This document shows, piece after piece, positions 1 to 10,027 of a stretch of 64,000 nt of DNA. The notes beneath the pieces are model-generated. The model searched no databases. It was not told the origin of the DNA and saw nothing but the letters and a program-made list of their open reading frames with translations. Made by a program: the position numbers and the translations under genes. The stretch lies in assembly GCA_019635795.1 (NCBI GenBank), contig JAHBYV010000002.1, forward strand, positions 124,001-188,000, written 5' to 3'. The DNA is from Rhizobiaceae bacterium. GTDB lineage: Bacteria; Pseudomonadota; Alphaproteobacteria; Rhizobiales; Rhizobiaceae. The stretch's first letter is position 1. Every line of letters starts with the position of its first letter.

Positions 1-764
1 CTGGCCCATGCCAACTCGAATCGCGCCAGCACGCGTTCGACATGGCCGGAGCACTTCTGGAAATGACAAACCGCTTCGGCATCGGACTGGTCTATAAATC
101 CAGCTTCGACAAGGCGAACCGCACTTCTTTAAATGCAACGCGCGGAGCGGGTCTTGATGCTTCGCTGCCCATTTTCGCCGATTTGCGCAAGGAGTTCGGC
201 GTGCCGATCATCACGGACGTCCACACCGCCGAGCAATGCGCAATCGTTGCCAAGGTGGTGGACATTTTGCAGGTGCCCGCATTCCTGTCGCGTCAAACGG
301 ATATGCTGGTGGCTGCTGCTGCCACTGGCAAGGTTGTAAATGTCAAAAAAGGTCAGTTCCTCGCACCGTGGGACATGAAAAATGTCGTGGCGAAGATCAC
401 CGAATCCGGCAATCCAAACGTCCTCGTTACCGAAAGGGGTGTGTCGTTCGGTTATAACACCCTTGTTTCGGACATGCGAGCACTGCCCATTATGGCCGAG
501 ATTGGCGCACCCGTAATTTTTGACGCGACCCACTCAGTGCAACAACCGGGCGGGCAGGGTGGCTCTTCCGGAGGTGAACGCCGGTTTGTGAAAACGCTTG
601 CCTCGGCCGCCGTTGCGGTTGGTGTTGCGGGCATATTCATCGAAACCCATGACGACCCAGATCATTCAGCATCCTCCGACGGGCCAAACATGGTTCCGTT
701 GAAGGATATGCCGGAACTGCTGGAAAAGCTCATGGCGCTTGATCGCGTGGCAAAAGGGAAATAG
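1..764 (+). CDS. kdsA: 3-deoxy-8-phosphooctulonate (KDO8P) synthase, 5' end cut by window edge
   Basis: KdsA condenses phosphoenolpyruvate with arabinose 5-phosphate to give KDO8P, an early step toward the inner core of lipopolysaccharide, in the cytoplasm. The frame is open from the first base and reads GPCQLESRQHAFDMAGA before the first internal ATG at 42, so the true start lies upstream of the window. Visible family landmarks are the substrate loop around YKSSFDKANRTS, the segment ITDVHTAEQ, and the C-terminal DATHSVQQPGGQGG followed by ETHDDPDHSASSDGPNM. About 254 residues are present of a usual 275-285. It lies 81 bases upstream of eno on the same strand, a common order in Hyphomicrobiales. 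Identity is secure; only the start is missing. Confidence 0.95.
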   Translation, partial: GPCQLESRQHAFDMAGALLEMTNRFGIGLVYKSSFDKANRTSLNATRGAGLDASLPIFADLRKEFGVPIITDVHTAEQCAIVAKVVDILQVPAFLSRQTDMLVAAAATGKVVNVKKGQFLAPWDMKNVVAKITESGNPNVLVTERGVSFGYNTLVSDMRALPIMAEIGAPVIFDATHSVQQPGGQGGSSGGERRFVKTLASAAVAVGVAGIFIETHDDPDHSASSDGPNMVPLKDMPELLEKLMALDRVAKGK

Positions 765-809
765 CCAAGCGGCCAAAGCCGTTGCGTTTTCTGACGCCCA
801 CGCTAATAG

Positions 810-2120
<1,311 letters not shown>

Positions 2121-2127
2121 CAAGGCT

Positions 2128-3057
2128 TTACGGCTGGCTGCCTGACCAGTCTGCGTGACTGATCGCAGCCAGCCTGTAGCCTTCCTTGCGGCAATTCTCG
2201 TCAAAGGCGCGGAAGCGCTCTGTTGGAAGGTACGCGAATTTGCGCGCCGAAAGGGCAGGGTCGGATCTGTATGCAGCGATCGGATACTCATTGTGGCCCA
2301 GCGCCTGCACGAAGAGGCCCGCATCCTGATAACGCCCAACGAGTGATGCGATGCTGGTGTTTACGCCGGGGTTAAGTCCACCGGGCGCTTCAATCATCTG
2401 TTCGCCCGAACCCGGCTCCCAAACGGCGGCATAATGCGCGCCGGACGGCCCGTAGCGGTCAAGATTGACGATCCGCAAGCCGCGGTCACGTTGACGGCGG
2501 TCAAGCGTCATCAACTCTGCCCAACCCATATTCCAGGCAACTGGCTGGCTTGAAACCGGCTTGTTTTCCCACACCGCATTGAAATTGCGATGTCTGCGAT
2601 TGAAGGAAACCAGCCTGTAGCCCGACCGAAGCAGTTCCTCGTGCCTGCGCTTGAACGCATCGGCATCTGCAGTCACCTGCCAAACGTTGTCGGGACCCGT
2701 GCCTTCCACGAAGGCGATAGACCACGGCTCGAAGAAACGACCCGACCCAAATATATCAATCGGCTGAAAGCCTTGCGCTGCATAATTTGATATGACGCTT
2801 TGCAGATCTTCGAATGTATGAATATCAGTCTCGAACATTCCCTCTCGGGTATCGGAAACCCATATTCCAAGCAGATTGGTGTTAGTCGCCTCGTCACGCT
2901 TTCGTGAAGCGAGTGCAGGGTGTGCTGCCTGCGAATCATTAGCATGCGATAGCGCAGCATCAGCGTTCGCGAATGCCGCGTCGCCCTGCCGTGAAATCAG
3001 CCAATTTGCCCGCTTTATAGCCAAATTACCTCTGAAGCCCGGACGCCTTTGGTCCAT
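2128..3057 (-). CDS. Tandem-repeat protein of the BTRD1 (polyglycine hydrolase-like repeat) type
   Basis: The protein is about 309 residues from ATG 3057; a TTG at 3081 would add eight. From about residue 60 onward a roughly 45-55 residue unit recurs, ending in patterns such as GYRLVSFN..NAVWE, GLRIVNLD..YAAVWEP and GYRLAAIS. Each unit has an aromatic-rich W/F..L....GYRL core. This is the pattern of the bacterial tandem repeat domain 1 family, thought to form beta-propeller-like or solenoid folds. No catalytic residues or clear signal peptide are visible. It stands alone between eno and ftsB on the opposite strand. The family assignment comes from the repeat pattern; the function is unknown. 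Confidence 0.7.
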   Translation of the reverse strand: MDQRRPGFRGNLAIKRANWLISRQGDAAFANADAALSHANDSQAAHPALASRKRDEATNTNLLGIWVSDTREGMFETDIHTFEDLQSVISNYAAQGFQPIDIFGSGRFFEPWSIAFVEGTGPDNVWQVTADADAFKRRHEELLRSGYRLVSFNRRHRNFNAVWENKPVSSQPVAWNMGWAELMTLDRRQRDRGLRIVNLDRYGPSGAHYAAVWEPGSGEQMIEAPGGLNPGVNTSIASLVGRYQDAGLFVQALGHNEYPIAAYRSDPALSARKFAYLPTERFRAFDENCRKEGYRLAAISHADWSGSQP

Positions 3058-3226
3058 GACAGCCCCGCACAACCCAACCAAACCCGGTTATGACACTGCC
3101 TTAAATTCATGGTTAATGAAAGATGTTGAGGCTCCGTCCACATAATAAATTTGCGGTGCAACATGGTGTGATTGTAACCTCGCATTAAGCATGTCGATGC
3201 AGATTGTCGGCATGACAAATACGTTC

Positions 3227-3547
3227 ATGTGGACCAAGCAACACAAGCAGAGAAAAACCGGGCGCCTGATCGTGCCGGGGATCGCTCTTGCTTTCCTGAG
3301 TTACTTCGGTTTTCACGCCTACCACGGCGAATATGGTATCTACTCAAAATACCAGCTTGAGGCGCGGATTTCGCAGCTTAACGAAGAGCTTGGCGAGCGC
3401 ACATCGGAGCGCGTCGCACTTGAACGAAAGGTGCAGATGCTGCGGGACGGGACCATTGATCGGGATATGGTGGATGAGTTTGCTCGTCGCCAGTTGGATT
3501 TCGCAAGACCTAACGAGCTGACTGTTATGTTGCCGAAAAACAATTAA
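3227..3547 (+). CDS. ftsB: Septum formation initiator protein, FtsB/DivIC family
   Basis: FtsB links FtsL and FtsQ in the divisome at the inner membrane. The 106-residue protein has a basic N-terminus (MWTKQHKQRKTGRL), one transmembrane helix (VPGIALAFLSYFGFHAY), then a coiled coil from about residue 40 (QLEARISQLNEELGERTSE) and a conserved tail with the DMVDEFARRQL segment. The start is uncertain. ATGs in frame at 3191, 3197 and 3212 would add up to 12 residues, and no strong ribosome-binding site decides between them. I chose 3227 because related proteins typically begin with a short charged MWT segment. The pdhA operon follows after a 177-base leader. Confidence 0.88.
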   Translation: MWTKQHKQRKTGRLIVPGIALAFLSYFGFHAYHGEYGIYSKYQLEARISQLNEELGERTSERVALERKVQMLRDGTIDRDMVDEFARRQLDFARPNELTVMLPKNN

Positions 3548-3616
3548 CCGAATTCAAGTTAATTGATAAGTTCTCATGTAATAATAATGACTTATGTTCC
3601 GTGAGTTGCAATGCAG

Positions 3617-3636
3617 CCATGCATTTTTCCGCATGG
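3617..3636 (+). other. Small hairpin in the ftsB-pdhA leader
   Basis: CCATGC at 3617-3622 pairs with GCATGG at 3631-3636 around an 8-base loop. It is not followed by a T-run, so a terminator is unlikely. It lies about 90 bases before pdhA, and its role is unknown. Confidence 0.3.
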
Positions 3637-3672
3637 ACGTGAGATCGGATTCCAGATAGCTTTCTATACCAA

Positions 3673-3693
3673 GGGGAGAGCATGATACTCCCC
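3673..3693 (+). promoter_or_regulatory. Stem-loop just upstream of pdhA
   Basis: GGGGAG at 3673-3678 pairs perfectly with CTCCCC at 3688-3693 around a 9-base loop. It ends 31 bases before the pdhA start and leaves the ribosome-binding site (AGGGAGAG, about 3712-3719) exposed. It could stabilise the 5' end of the pdh message or bind a regulator. No T-run follows, so it is not a classical terminator. Confidence 0.35.
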
Positions 3694-3724
3694 GGGTCTG
3701 TAAGAGACTTTCAGGGAGAGACGT

Positions 3725-4765
3725 ATGGCATCAGCCGCCAAGCGCGCATCGGCCAAAAAGACCGATGCCAAGCCGGGCAACAGCCCAATTGCCCCCAAGC
3801 CAGTCGAGTTCGATAAGGAGCAGGAGCTTGCGGCTTACCGCATGATGCTACTGATCCGTCGATTCGAGGAAAAGGCCGGCCAGCTTTATGGCATGGGTTT
3901 CATCGGCGGTTTCTGTCACCTTTACATTGGTCAGGAGGCGGTGGTTACCGGCTTGCAAATGTCGCTGATCGAAGGCGATCAGATGATCACCGGTTACCGC
4001 GATCATGGTCACATGCTGGCAATGGATATGTCGGCGCGAGGCGTGATGGCCGAGTTAACCGGCCGGCGTGGCGGGTTGTCCAAGGGTAAGGGCGGCTCCA
4101 TGCACATGTTCTCGAAAGAGAAGAATTTCTATGGCGGGCACGGTATCGTTGGCGCTCAGGTTTCTCTTGGAACAGGGCTGGCCTTTGCCAACCGCTACCG
4201 CAAGAACAACAATGTTGCGCTTGCATTTTTTGGTGATGGTGCTGCCAACCAGGGGCAGGTCTACGAAAGTTTCAACATGGCGGCGCTTTGGAAGCTGCCC
4301 GTCATTTATGTGATCGAGAACAACCGTTACGCCATGGGCACAGCGGTAACGCGTTCTTCAGCCGAAACGGATTTCTCGCATCGAGGTATCTCGTTCAAGA
4401 TTCCGGGCATACAGGTCGATGGCATGGACGTTCGCGCGGTCAAGGCTGCGGGCGAGCTGGCAACGGAGTGGTGCCGTTCCGGCAAGGGTCCGATCATTCT
4501 TGAGATGCTGACCTATCGCTATCGCGGACATTCCATGTCTGATCCGGCCAAATACCGGACCAAGGAAGAAGTGCAGAAAATGCGCTCCGAGCATGATCCG
4601 ATCGAGCAGGTCAAAGCGCGCCTCATCGAAAAGAAGTGGGCCAGCGAGGACGAGCTGAAGGAGATCGACAAGGAGGTGCGCGACATCGTGGCAGATGCCG
4701 CAGACTTCGCCCAAACGGACCCTGAGCCGGATGCATCCGAGCTTTGGACCGATATTACAATCTGA
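3725..4765 (+). CDS. pdhA: Pyruvate dehydrogenase E1 component, alpha subunit
   Basis: The E1 alpha/beta pair decarboxylates pyruvate with thiamine diphosphate and passes the acetyl group to lipoyl-E2. The 346-residue protein starts after a strong GGGAGAG site. After a low-complexity Ala/Lys-rich leader of about 30 residues come [21 protein letters not shown], the substrate loop [15 protein letters not shown], the thiamine diphosphate motif [18 protein letters not shown] with the distal ENN, and the phosphorylation-loop equivalent [11 protein letters not shown]. The gene opens the pdhA-pdhB-pdhC-SGNH-lpdA-lipA cluster, and its stop is 13 bases from pdhB. The heterodimeric (alpha/beta) E1 is normal for alphaproteobacteria. 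Confidence 0.97.
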   Translation: MASAAKRASAKKTDAKPGNSPIAPKPVEFDKEQELAAYRMMLLIRRFEEKAGQLYGMGFIGGFCHLYIGQEAVVTGLQMSLIEGDQMITGYRDHGHMLAMDMSARGVMAELTGRRGGLSKGKGGSMHMFSKEKNFYGGHGIVGAQVSLGTGLAFANRYRKNNNVALAFFGDGAANQGQVYESFNMAALWKLPVIYVIENNRYAMGTAVTRSSAETDFSHRGISFKIPGIQVDGMDVRAVKAAGELATEWCRSGKGPIILEMLTYRYRGHSMSDPAKYRTKEEVQKMRSEHDPIEQVKARLIEKKWASEDELKEIDKEVRDIVADAADFAQTDPEPDASELWTDITI

Positions 4766-4778
4766 GGGAGGGCGAACC

Positions 4779-6167
4779 ATGCCGATCGAAATTCTGATGC
4801 CAGCGCTTTCGCCCACCATGGAAGAAGGCAATCTTGCCAAGTGGGTGAAAAACGAAGGTGACACCGTCAAATCTGGTGATGTGATCGCCGAGATTGAAAC
4901 CGACAAGGCCACGATGGAAGTCGAGGCTGTGGATGAAGGTGTTCTTGCAAAAATCCTCGTTCCCGCAGGAACTGAAGGCGTCAAGGTCAATACGCCAATC
5001 GCAGTGTTGGCCGTGGAAGGCGAGAGCGTGGAAGACGCCGGGAAGGCCGAGGCAAAGGCAGTAGCAGAAGCGCCAAAGGCGGAAGCTACCGCAGAAGCCG
5101 CGCAGCCAGCCGCCAGGCAGGAAGCAGTGCCCGCAGCGCCAAAAACCGAGGCTGCTGCTGATCCGGACATTCCGGCCGGTACCGAAATGGTTTCCACTAC
5201 CGTTCGTGAAGCCTTGCGCGACGCCATGGCGGAGGAAATGCGCCGTGACAAGGATGTGTTTGTCATGGGCGAGGAGGTTGCCGAGTATCAGGGTGCGTAT
5301 AAAATCACCCAGGGCCTCTTGCAGGAATTCGGTGCTGAACGCGTTATTGATACGCCAATCACCGAGCACGGGTTTGCAGGCGTTGGCGTCGGTGCGGCGA
5401 TGGCCGGGTTGAAGCCAATCGTTGAATTCATGACGTTCAACTTCGCCATGCAGGCGATAGACCAGATCATAAACTCTGCGGCAAAGACCCTCTATATGTC
5501 CGGCGGTCAGATGGGCGCGCCCATCGTTTTCCGTGGTCCGAACGGCGCAGCCGCGCGCGTTGCAGCTCAGCATTCGCAATGCTACGCGGCGTGGTACAGC
5601 CACATTCCGGGCCTCAAGGTGGTGATGCCGTACACTGCGGCGGATGCCAAAGGGCTGTTGAAGGCGGCGATCCGCGATCCGAATCCGGTTGTGTTTCTGG
5701 AAAACGAAATTCTGTACGGCCAGAGCTTTGATGTTCCGAAGCTGGATGATTTTGTTCTGCCCATCGGCAAGGCTCGCATTCACAAGGCCGGTAAGGACGT
5801 AACACTCGTGTCGTTCGGCATCGGGATGACGTATTGCGTCAAGGCCGAGGCCGAGTTGCGCGGCATGGGCATTGATGCCGAGGTGATTGATCTGCGCACA
5901 ATTCGTCCGCTTGATCTCGATACAATCGTGGCTTCGGTGAAGAAAACGAACCGCCTCGTGGTCGTTGAGGAAGGCTTCCCGCAATCGTCAGTGGGAGATT
6001 TTATCGCCAATCAGGTTTCGCAACGCGCGTTTGACTATCTCGACGCGCCGGTCATCACCATTGCGGGCAAGGATGTGCCAATGCCTTATGCCGCTAATCT
6101 GGAAAAGCTTGCACTGCCAAACGCCGCCGAGGTAATCGAGGCGGTCAAGGCCGTGACATATCGCTGA
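4779..6167 (+). CDS. pdhB: Pyruvate dehydrogenase E1 component, beta subunit, with N-terminal lipoyl domain
   Basis: This is the beta half of E1. The 462-residue protein has two parts. Residues 1-80 are a lipoyl domain with the lipoylated lysine at about 43 in the ETDKATMEV motif. It is joined by an Ala/Glu/Pro linker (about 85-130) to a full transketolase-like E1-beta ([13 protein letters not shown] onward, with [15 protein letters not shown] and the C-terminal transketolase fold). A lipoyl domain on E1-beta is unusual among bacteria at large but known in rhizobia. Its lipoyl domain is very similar to that of the adjacent E2, consistent with duplication within the operon. ATG 4779 follows a GGGAGGG site. 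Upstream ATGs overlap pdhA and are not used. Confidence 0.96.
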   Translation: MPIEILMPALSPTMEEGNLAKWVKNEGDTVKSGDVIAEIETDKATMEVEAVDEGVLAKILVPAGTEGVKVNTPIAVLAVEGESVEDAGKAEAKAVAEAPKAEATAEAAQPAARQEAVPAAPKTEAAADPDIPAGTEMVSTTVREALRDAMAEEMRRDKDVFVMGEEVAEYQGAYKITQGLLQEFGAERVIDTPITEHGFAGVGVGAAMAGLKPIVEFMTFNFAMQAIDQIINSAAKTLYMSGGQMGAPIVFRGPNGAAARVAAQHSQCYAAWYSHIPGLKVVMPYTAADAKGLLKAAIRDPNPVVFLENEILYGQSFDVPKLDDFVLPIGKARIHKAGKDVTLVSFGIGMTYCVKAEAELRGMGIDAEVIDLRTIRPLDLDTIVASVKKTNRLVVVEEGFPQSSVGDFIANQVSQRAFDYLDAPVITIAGKDVPMPYAANLEKLALPNAAEVIEAVKAVTYR

Positions 6168-6185
6168 GACTGGCGGGAGGAAGCA

Positions 6186-7562
6186 ATGCCGATCAACATC
6201 ACCATGCCGGCCCTTTCGCCAACGATGGAAGAGGGCAATCTTGCAAAATGGCTCGTCAAGGAGGGGGACAAGGTAGCCCCCGGTGACGTGATAGCTGAAA
6301 TCGAAACCGACAAGGCCACGATGGAGGTGGAAGCCGTCGATGAAGGCACGGTCGCCAAGCTGTTAGTGCCTGCAGGTACTGAAGGCGTGAAGGTCAACGC
6401 AATTATTGCTGTCCTCGCGGCCGAAGGGGAAGAGGTTTCAGCTGCAGCATCAGGTGCGGGCGCGCCTGCCCCTGCAAAGGCTGATACGCCGAAGGCCGAG
6501 GCGGCAAAGGAAGCGGCCCCCGCAGCGCCGTCACCTAAAGCAGAAACCGCACCGGCACCCAAAGCACCGCCAGCGCCGGATGCTGCTCCTGCCAAATCCA
6601 GCAACGAAAGCAGGGTTTTCGCTTCTCCGCTCGCGCGTCGCATCGCGCAGGAAGGCGGCATTGATGTTGCTGCCGTCAAGGGGACAGGTCCGCATGGCCG
6701 TGTCGTCAAGCTGGACGTTGAGGCGGCGATTGCTGGTGGTGGTGCGAAGGCCGCGCCAGCGCCATCTGCATCTTCTCCGGCACCGGCAAAAGCCGCGCCG
6801 GCACCCAAAGCTGCTTCAGATGACGCTATATTGCGCTTGTTTGAAGAGGGTAGCTATGAGGCTATCCCGCATGACAGCATGCGCAAAACGATTGCGCGGC
6901 GGTTGGTCGAGGCCAAATCCACCATACCGCACTTCTATCTCACCATCGATGTTGAGCTGGATGCACTTCTGTCATTGCGCACCCAGATCAATGCCGCAGC
7001 GCCCGTGACCAAAACCGAAAAAGGCGAGGTGCCTGCATACAAGATTTCAGTCAACGACATGATTATCAAGGCGCAGGCATTGGCTCTCCAGGCTGTGCCC
7101 GACGCAAATGTGTCGTGGACAGAAACGGCGATGTTGCGCCACAAACATTCTGACGTCGGGGTTGCCGTTTCTATCCCTGGCGGCCTGATCACGCCAATTG
7201 TGCGCAAGGCTGAACTGAAGTCGCTTTCCACCATCTCAAACGAGATGAAGGACTACGCCGCCCGTGCAAGAGCCAGAAAGCTCAAGCCCGAAGAGTTTCA
7301 GGGTGGCACGACGGCGGTTTCAAACCTCGGCATGTTTGGCATCAAGGATTTTGCTGCGGTCATCAATCCTCCACACGCGACCATTCTTGCCGTGGGTGCA
7401 GGCGAACAGCGGGCGGTTGTAAAGGGCGGTGAAATCAAGGTGGCCAATGTCATGTCCGTGACGCTTTCCACTGACCACCGCGCGGTTGATGGCGCTCTGG
7501 GTGCTGAACTGATGCAGGCGTTCAAACGGCTTATCGAGAACCCGATGAGCATGTTGGTATAG
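6186..7562 (+). CDS. pdhC: Dihydrolipoyllysine acetyltransferase (PDH E2)
   Basis: E2 forms the core of the complex and transfers the acetyl group from lipoyl-lysine to CoA. The order in its 458 residues is a lipoyl domain (1-80, Lys about 43), an Ala/Pro linker, the E1/E3-binding domain (about 140-175, ASPLARRIAQEGGID), a second Ala/Pro linker, and the catalytic domain from about 225. The catalytic motif DHRAVDG has its His near residue 431. The start follows GGGAGG 18 bases after pdhB. Only one lipoyl domain is carried here, as the second sits on PdhB. Confidence 0.97.
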   Translation: MPINITMPALSPTMEEGNLAKWLVKEGDKVAPGDVIAEIETDKATMEVEAVDEGTVAKLLVPAGTEGVKVNAIIAVLAAEGEEVSAAASGAGAPAPAKADTPKAEAAKEAAPAAPSPKAETAPAPKAPPAPDAAPAKSSNESRVFASPLARRIAQEGGIDVAAVKGTGPHGRVVKLDVEAAIAGGGAKAAPAPSASSPAPAKAAPAPKAASDDAILRLFEEGSYEAIPHDSMRKTIARRLVEAKSTIPHFYLTIDVELDALLSLRTQINAAAPVTKTEKGEVPAYKISVNDMIIKAQALALQAVPDANVSWTETAMLRHKHSDVGVAVSIPGGLITPIVRKAELKSLSTISNEMKDYAARARARKLKPEEFQGGTTAVSNLGMFGIKDFAAVINPPHATILAVGAGEQRAVVKGGEIKVANVMSVTLSTDHRAVDGALGAELMQAFKRLIENPMSMLV

Positions 7563-7594
7563 GTCAGCTTGCCTGACGTGCGAAAGCTCATGCC

Positions 7595-8236
7595 ATGAAG
7601 ACAATACTCTGCTATGGCGACTCCCTGACATGGGGCTACAATGCCGAAACATTGTCGCGCCATGCCTTTGAGGATCGTTGGCCGAGTGTTCTTCAGAAAG
7701 AGTTGGGCGATGGGTATTGCACCATTGCCGAAGGCTTGAACGGCAGGACTACAGCCTTCGACGACAATCTGGCGGGCGAAGATCGCAACGGTGTCCGGTT
7801 GCTACCAACCCTGCTGGGAACGCATTCGCCGCTTGATCTTGTCATTTTCCTGCTTGGCACGAACGATATGAAGCCTTGGGTTCATGGCAATCCGCTTGCC
7901 GCGGGTCATGGCGTGAAGCGATTGGTGCAAATAGTGAAGCGCCATCCATATCCGTTTGATGTGCAGGCGCCAAAAATCCTGCTTGTCGCTCCGCCTCCGG
8001 TGTCGCGCACGCAGAATGCTGAATTCGCTGAAATGTTTGCGGGCGCAAATGAAGCCTCGCGAAAGCTTGCGTCAATTTACCGTCGCGTAGCGACTGAGGT
8101 CGGCTGCGAATTCTTCGATGCGGGCATGGTGGCGGAAACATCCGCAATTGATGGCGTCCATCTCGACGCAGAAAACACGCGAGCCATTGGCGCTGCACTT
8201 GCACCAGTGGCACGAAAAATCATCCAGGGAGAATAG
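7595..8236 (+). CDS. SGNH/GDSL-family hydrolase (arylesterase-like)
   Basis: The 213-residue protein shows the SGNH blocks in order: block I GDSLTWG with the nucleophile Ser about 10, a block II Gly in GLNGRTT, block III LLGTNDMK with the oxyanion Asn, and block V DGVHLD with the catalytic Asp/His pair. No signal peptide is visible, so it should act in the cytoplasm on an ester or thioester. It matches the small arylesterase/acyl-transferase branch of the superfamily. It lies 33 bases after E2 and 2 bases before lpdA, so it is very likely co-transcribed with the PDH genes. The natural substrate is unknown. Confidence 0.85.
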   Translation: MKTILCYGDSLTWGYNAETLSRHAFEDRWPSVLQKELGDGYCTIAEGLNGRTTAFDDNLAGEDRNGVRLLPTLLGTHSPLDLVIFLLGTNDMKPWVHGNPLAAGHGVKRLVQIVKRHPYPFDVQAPKILLVAPPPVSRTQNAEFAEMFAGANEASRKLASIYRRVATEVGCEFFDAGMVAETSAIDGVHLDAENTRAIGAALAPVARKIIQGE

Positions 8237-8238
8237 CT

Positions 8239-9684
8239 GTGGCTGACTCGTATGACGTCATCATCGTTGGTTCAGGTCCAGGCGGCTATATCGCCGCCGT
8301 TCGTTCAGCGCAGCTTGGGCTCAAGACTGCGATTGTTGAACGCGAGCATTTGGGCGGCATTTGCCTGAACTGGGGCTGTATTCCTACCAAAGCGCTGCTG
8401 CGTTCGGCTGAGATCATGCACTACGCGGAAAACGCAAAGAATTATGGCCTCAAGATCGAGGGCAAGGTGAGCGCCGATGTAAAAGCAGTCGTTGATCGTT
8501 CGCGTGGTGTGTCCGGACGATTGAACGGTGGCGTTGGCTTTCTGATGAAAAAGAACAAGGTCGATGTGATCTGGGGTGAGGCAAAGCTGACCAAGGCGAA
8601 TGAAATCGTCGTCTCCAAGCCCTCAAAGCCCGCAATGCAACCACAGCACCCCGTTCCCAAAGGCGTAAAAGGTGAGGGCACCTACACCGCCAAACACATT
8701 ATAATTGCAACTGGCGCACGGCCTCGGGCGCTGCCGGGTATCGAGCCTGACGGCAAGCTGATCTGGACCTATTTTGAAGCGATGATTCCGCAGGAAATGC
8801 CGAAATCGCTTCTGGTCATGGGGTCAGGCGCCATTGGCATCGAGTTCGCATCCTTCTACCGCTCGATGGGTGTCGATGTGACTGTGGTGGAAATCATGCC
8901 GCAGATCATGCCCGTCGAGGACACGGAAATTTCGGCCATTGCAAAAAAGCAGCTTGAAAAGCAGGGCATGAAAATCCTGCTCGAAACCAAGGTCACAAAG
9001 GTGGAAAGGGGCTCCAACAGCATTACTGCAACGGTTGAGGGTAAGGACGGCAAGACGCAGGCAATCACCGCAGATCGAATGATTTCTGCTGTGGGCGTGC
9101 AAAGCAATGTCGAGAATCTGGGACTTGAAGCGCTCGGCGTGAAGATTGAGCGCGGGTCAATCGTGACGGACGGTTACGGGCGAACCAATGTGCCGGGCGT
9201 CTATGCAATTGGCGATGTCGCCGGTCCTCCCATGCTGGCGCACAAGGCCGAACATGAGGGTGTGGTGTGCGTCGAAAAGATTGCGGGCGTACCGGGCGTT
9301 CATGCGCTCGACAAATCCAGGATTCCTGGCTGTACCTATTGCCACCCGCAGGTTGCTTCGGTTGGCCTTACCGAGGCGAAGGCAAAAGAGCAGGGACGTG
9401 ACATTCGCGTTGGTCGCTTTTCGTTTGCAGCCAATGGCAAGGCAATCGCGCTCGGCGAAGATCAGGGCATGGTCAAAACAATATTCGACAAGAAAACAGG
9501 CGAATTGCTTGGAGCGCATATGGTTGGCGCTGAAGTAACCGAGCTGATTCAAGGGTTTGTGGTGGCCATGAACCTGGAAACGACGGAGGAAGAGTTGATG
9601 CACACGGTCTTCCCGCACCCAACCCTTTCAGAAATGATGAAGGAGAGCGTTCTGGACGCTTACGGGCGCGCTCTCAACGCGTAA
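8239..9684 (+). CDS. lpdA: Dihydrolipoamide dehydrogenase (PDH E3)
   Basis: E3 re-oxidises dihydrolipoamide with FAD and NAD+. The 481-residue protein starts at GTG 8239, 2 bases after the SGNH gene stop and behind a GGGAGA site. It has the FAD motif GSGPGGY, the redox disulfide GGICLNWGCIPTK, the NAD motif GSGAIGIEFASFY, the second FAD motif YAIGDVAGPPMLAHKAEHEG and the C-terminal His-Glu dyad in HTVFPHPTLSE. A Lys/Pro-rich insert before the GARPRALPG segment is common in PDH-type E3 of alphaproteobacteria. Confidence 0.97.
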   Translation: MADSYDVIIVGSGPGGYIAAVRSAQLGLKTAIVEREHLGGICLNWGCIPTKALLRSAEIMHYAENAKNYGLKIEGKVSADVKAVVDRSRGVSGRLNGGVGFLMKKNKVDVIWGEAKLTKANEIVVSKPSKPAMQPQHPVPKGVKGEGTYTAKHIIIATGARPRALPGIEPDGKLIWTYFEAMIPQEMPKSLLVMGSGAIGIEFASFYRSMGVDVTVVEIMPQIMPVEDTEISAIAKKQLEKQGMKILLETKVTKVERGSNSITATVEGKDGKTQAITADRMISAVGVQSNVENLGLEALGVKIERGSIVTDGYGRTNVPGVYAIGDVAGPPMLAHKAEHEGVVCVEKIAGVPGVHALDKSRIPGCTYCHPQVASVGLTEAKAKEQGRDIRVGRFSFAANGKAIALGEDQGMVKTIFDKKTGELLGAHMVGAEVTELIQGFVVAMNLETTEEELMHTVFPHPTLSEMMKESVLDAYGRALNA

Positions 9685-9746
9685 GAGGTCGAAGGTTTTA
9701 TCTGTCGTGGTTCGGCCTATATAGCTGATCGAAGCGGGAGAGTTTG

Positions 9747-10025
9747 ATGGAAAACACCTCTGGAATTATGACCATGCCGGGCGTCGGGTTCTTCGGCATG
9801 TTGATAATCGGCTTTTTGGCAGGCTGGATCGCTGAGCGCTCGATGAATCGGGATCACGGGCTGCTGACCAATATACTGGTGGGTATAGCTGGTTCTTTTG
9901 TCGGCGGGACACTCGCAGGAATGTTGAACGTAGTGTATCACGGGTTCGTCGGAAATCTGATTGTGGCAACTGTTGGCGCAATCGTAATTCTGTTCTTGTT
10001 TGGGCGCTCGAAGTCGCCAAGGTAG
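9747..10025 (+). CDS. Small membrane protein, GlsB/YeaQ/YmgE family
   Basis: The 92-residue protein is almost entirely membrane-embedded, with three predicted helices ([56 protein letters not shown]) and a short basic tail RSKSPR. Glycine-rich helices and the [12 protein letters not shown] stretch match the so-called transglycosylase-associated/YeaQ family, whose molecular function is not settled. ATG 9747 follows GGGAGAG; an adjacent TTG at 9744 is ignored. It sits between lpdA and lipA, 2 bases before lipA, suggesting co-transcription. Confidence 0.82.
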   Translation: MENTSGIMTMPGVGFFGMLIIGFLAGWIAERSMNRDHGLLTNILVGIAGSFVGGTLAGMLNVVYHGFVGNLIVATVGAIVILFLFGRSKSPR

Positions 10026-10027
10026 TC

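Noticed and set aside
4755-5984. Long minus-strand frame of 409 residues across pdhB
   Set aside because: His/Arg-rich antisense shadow of pdhB with no family motif; pdhB is certain.
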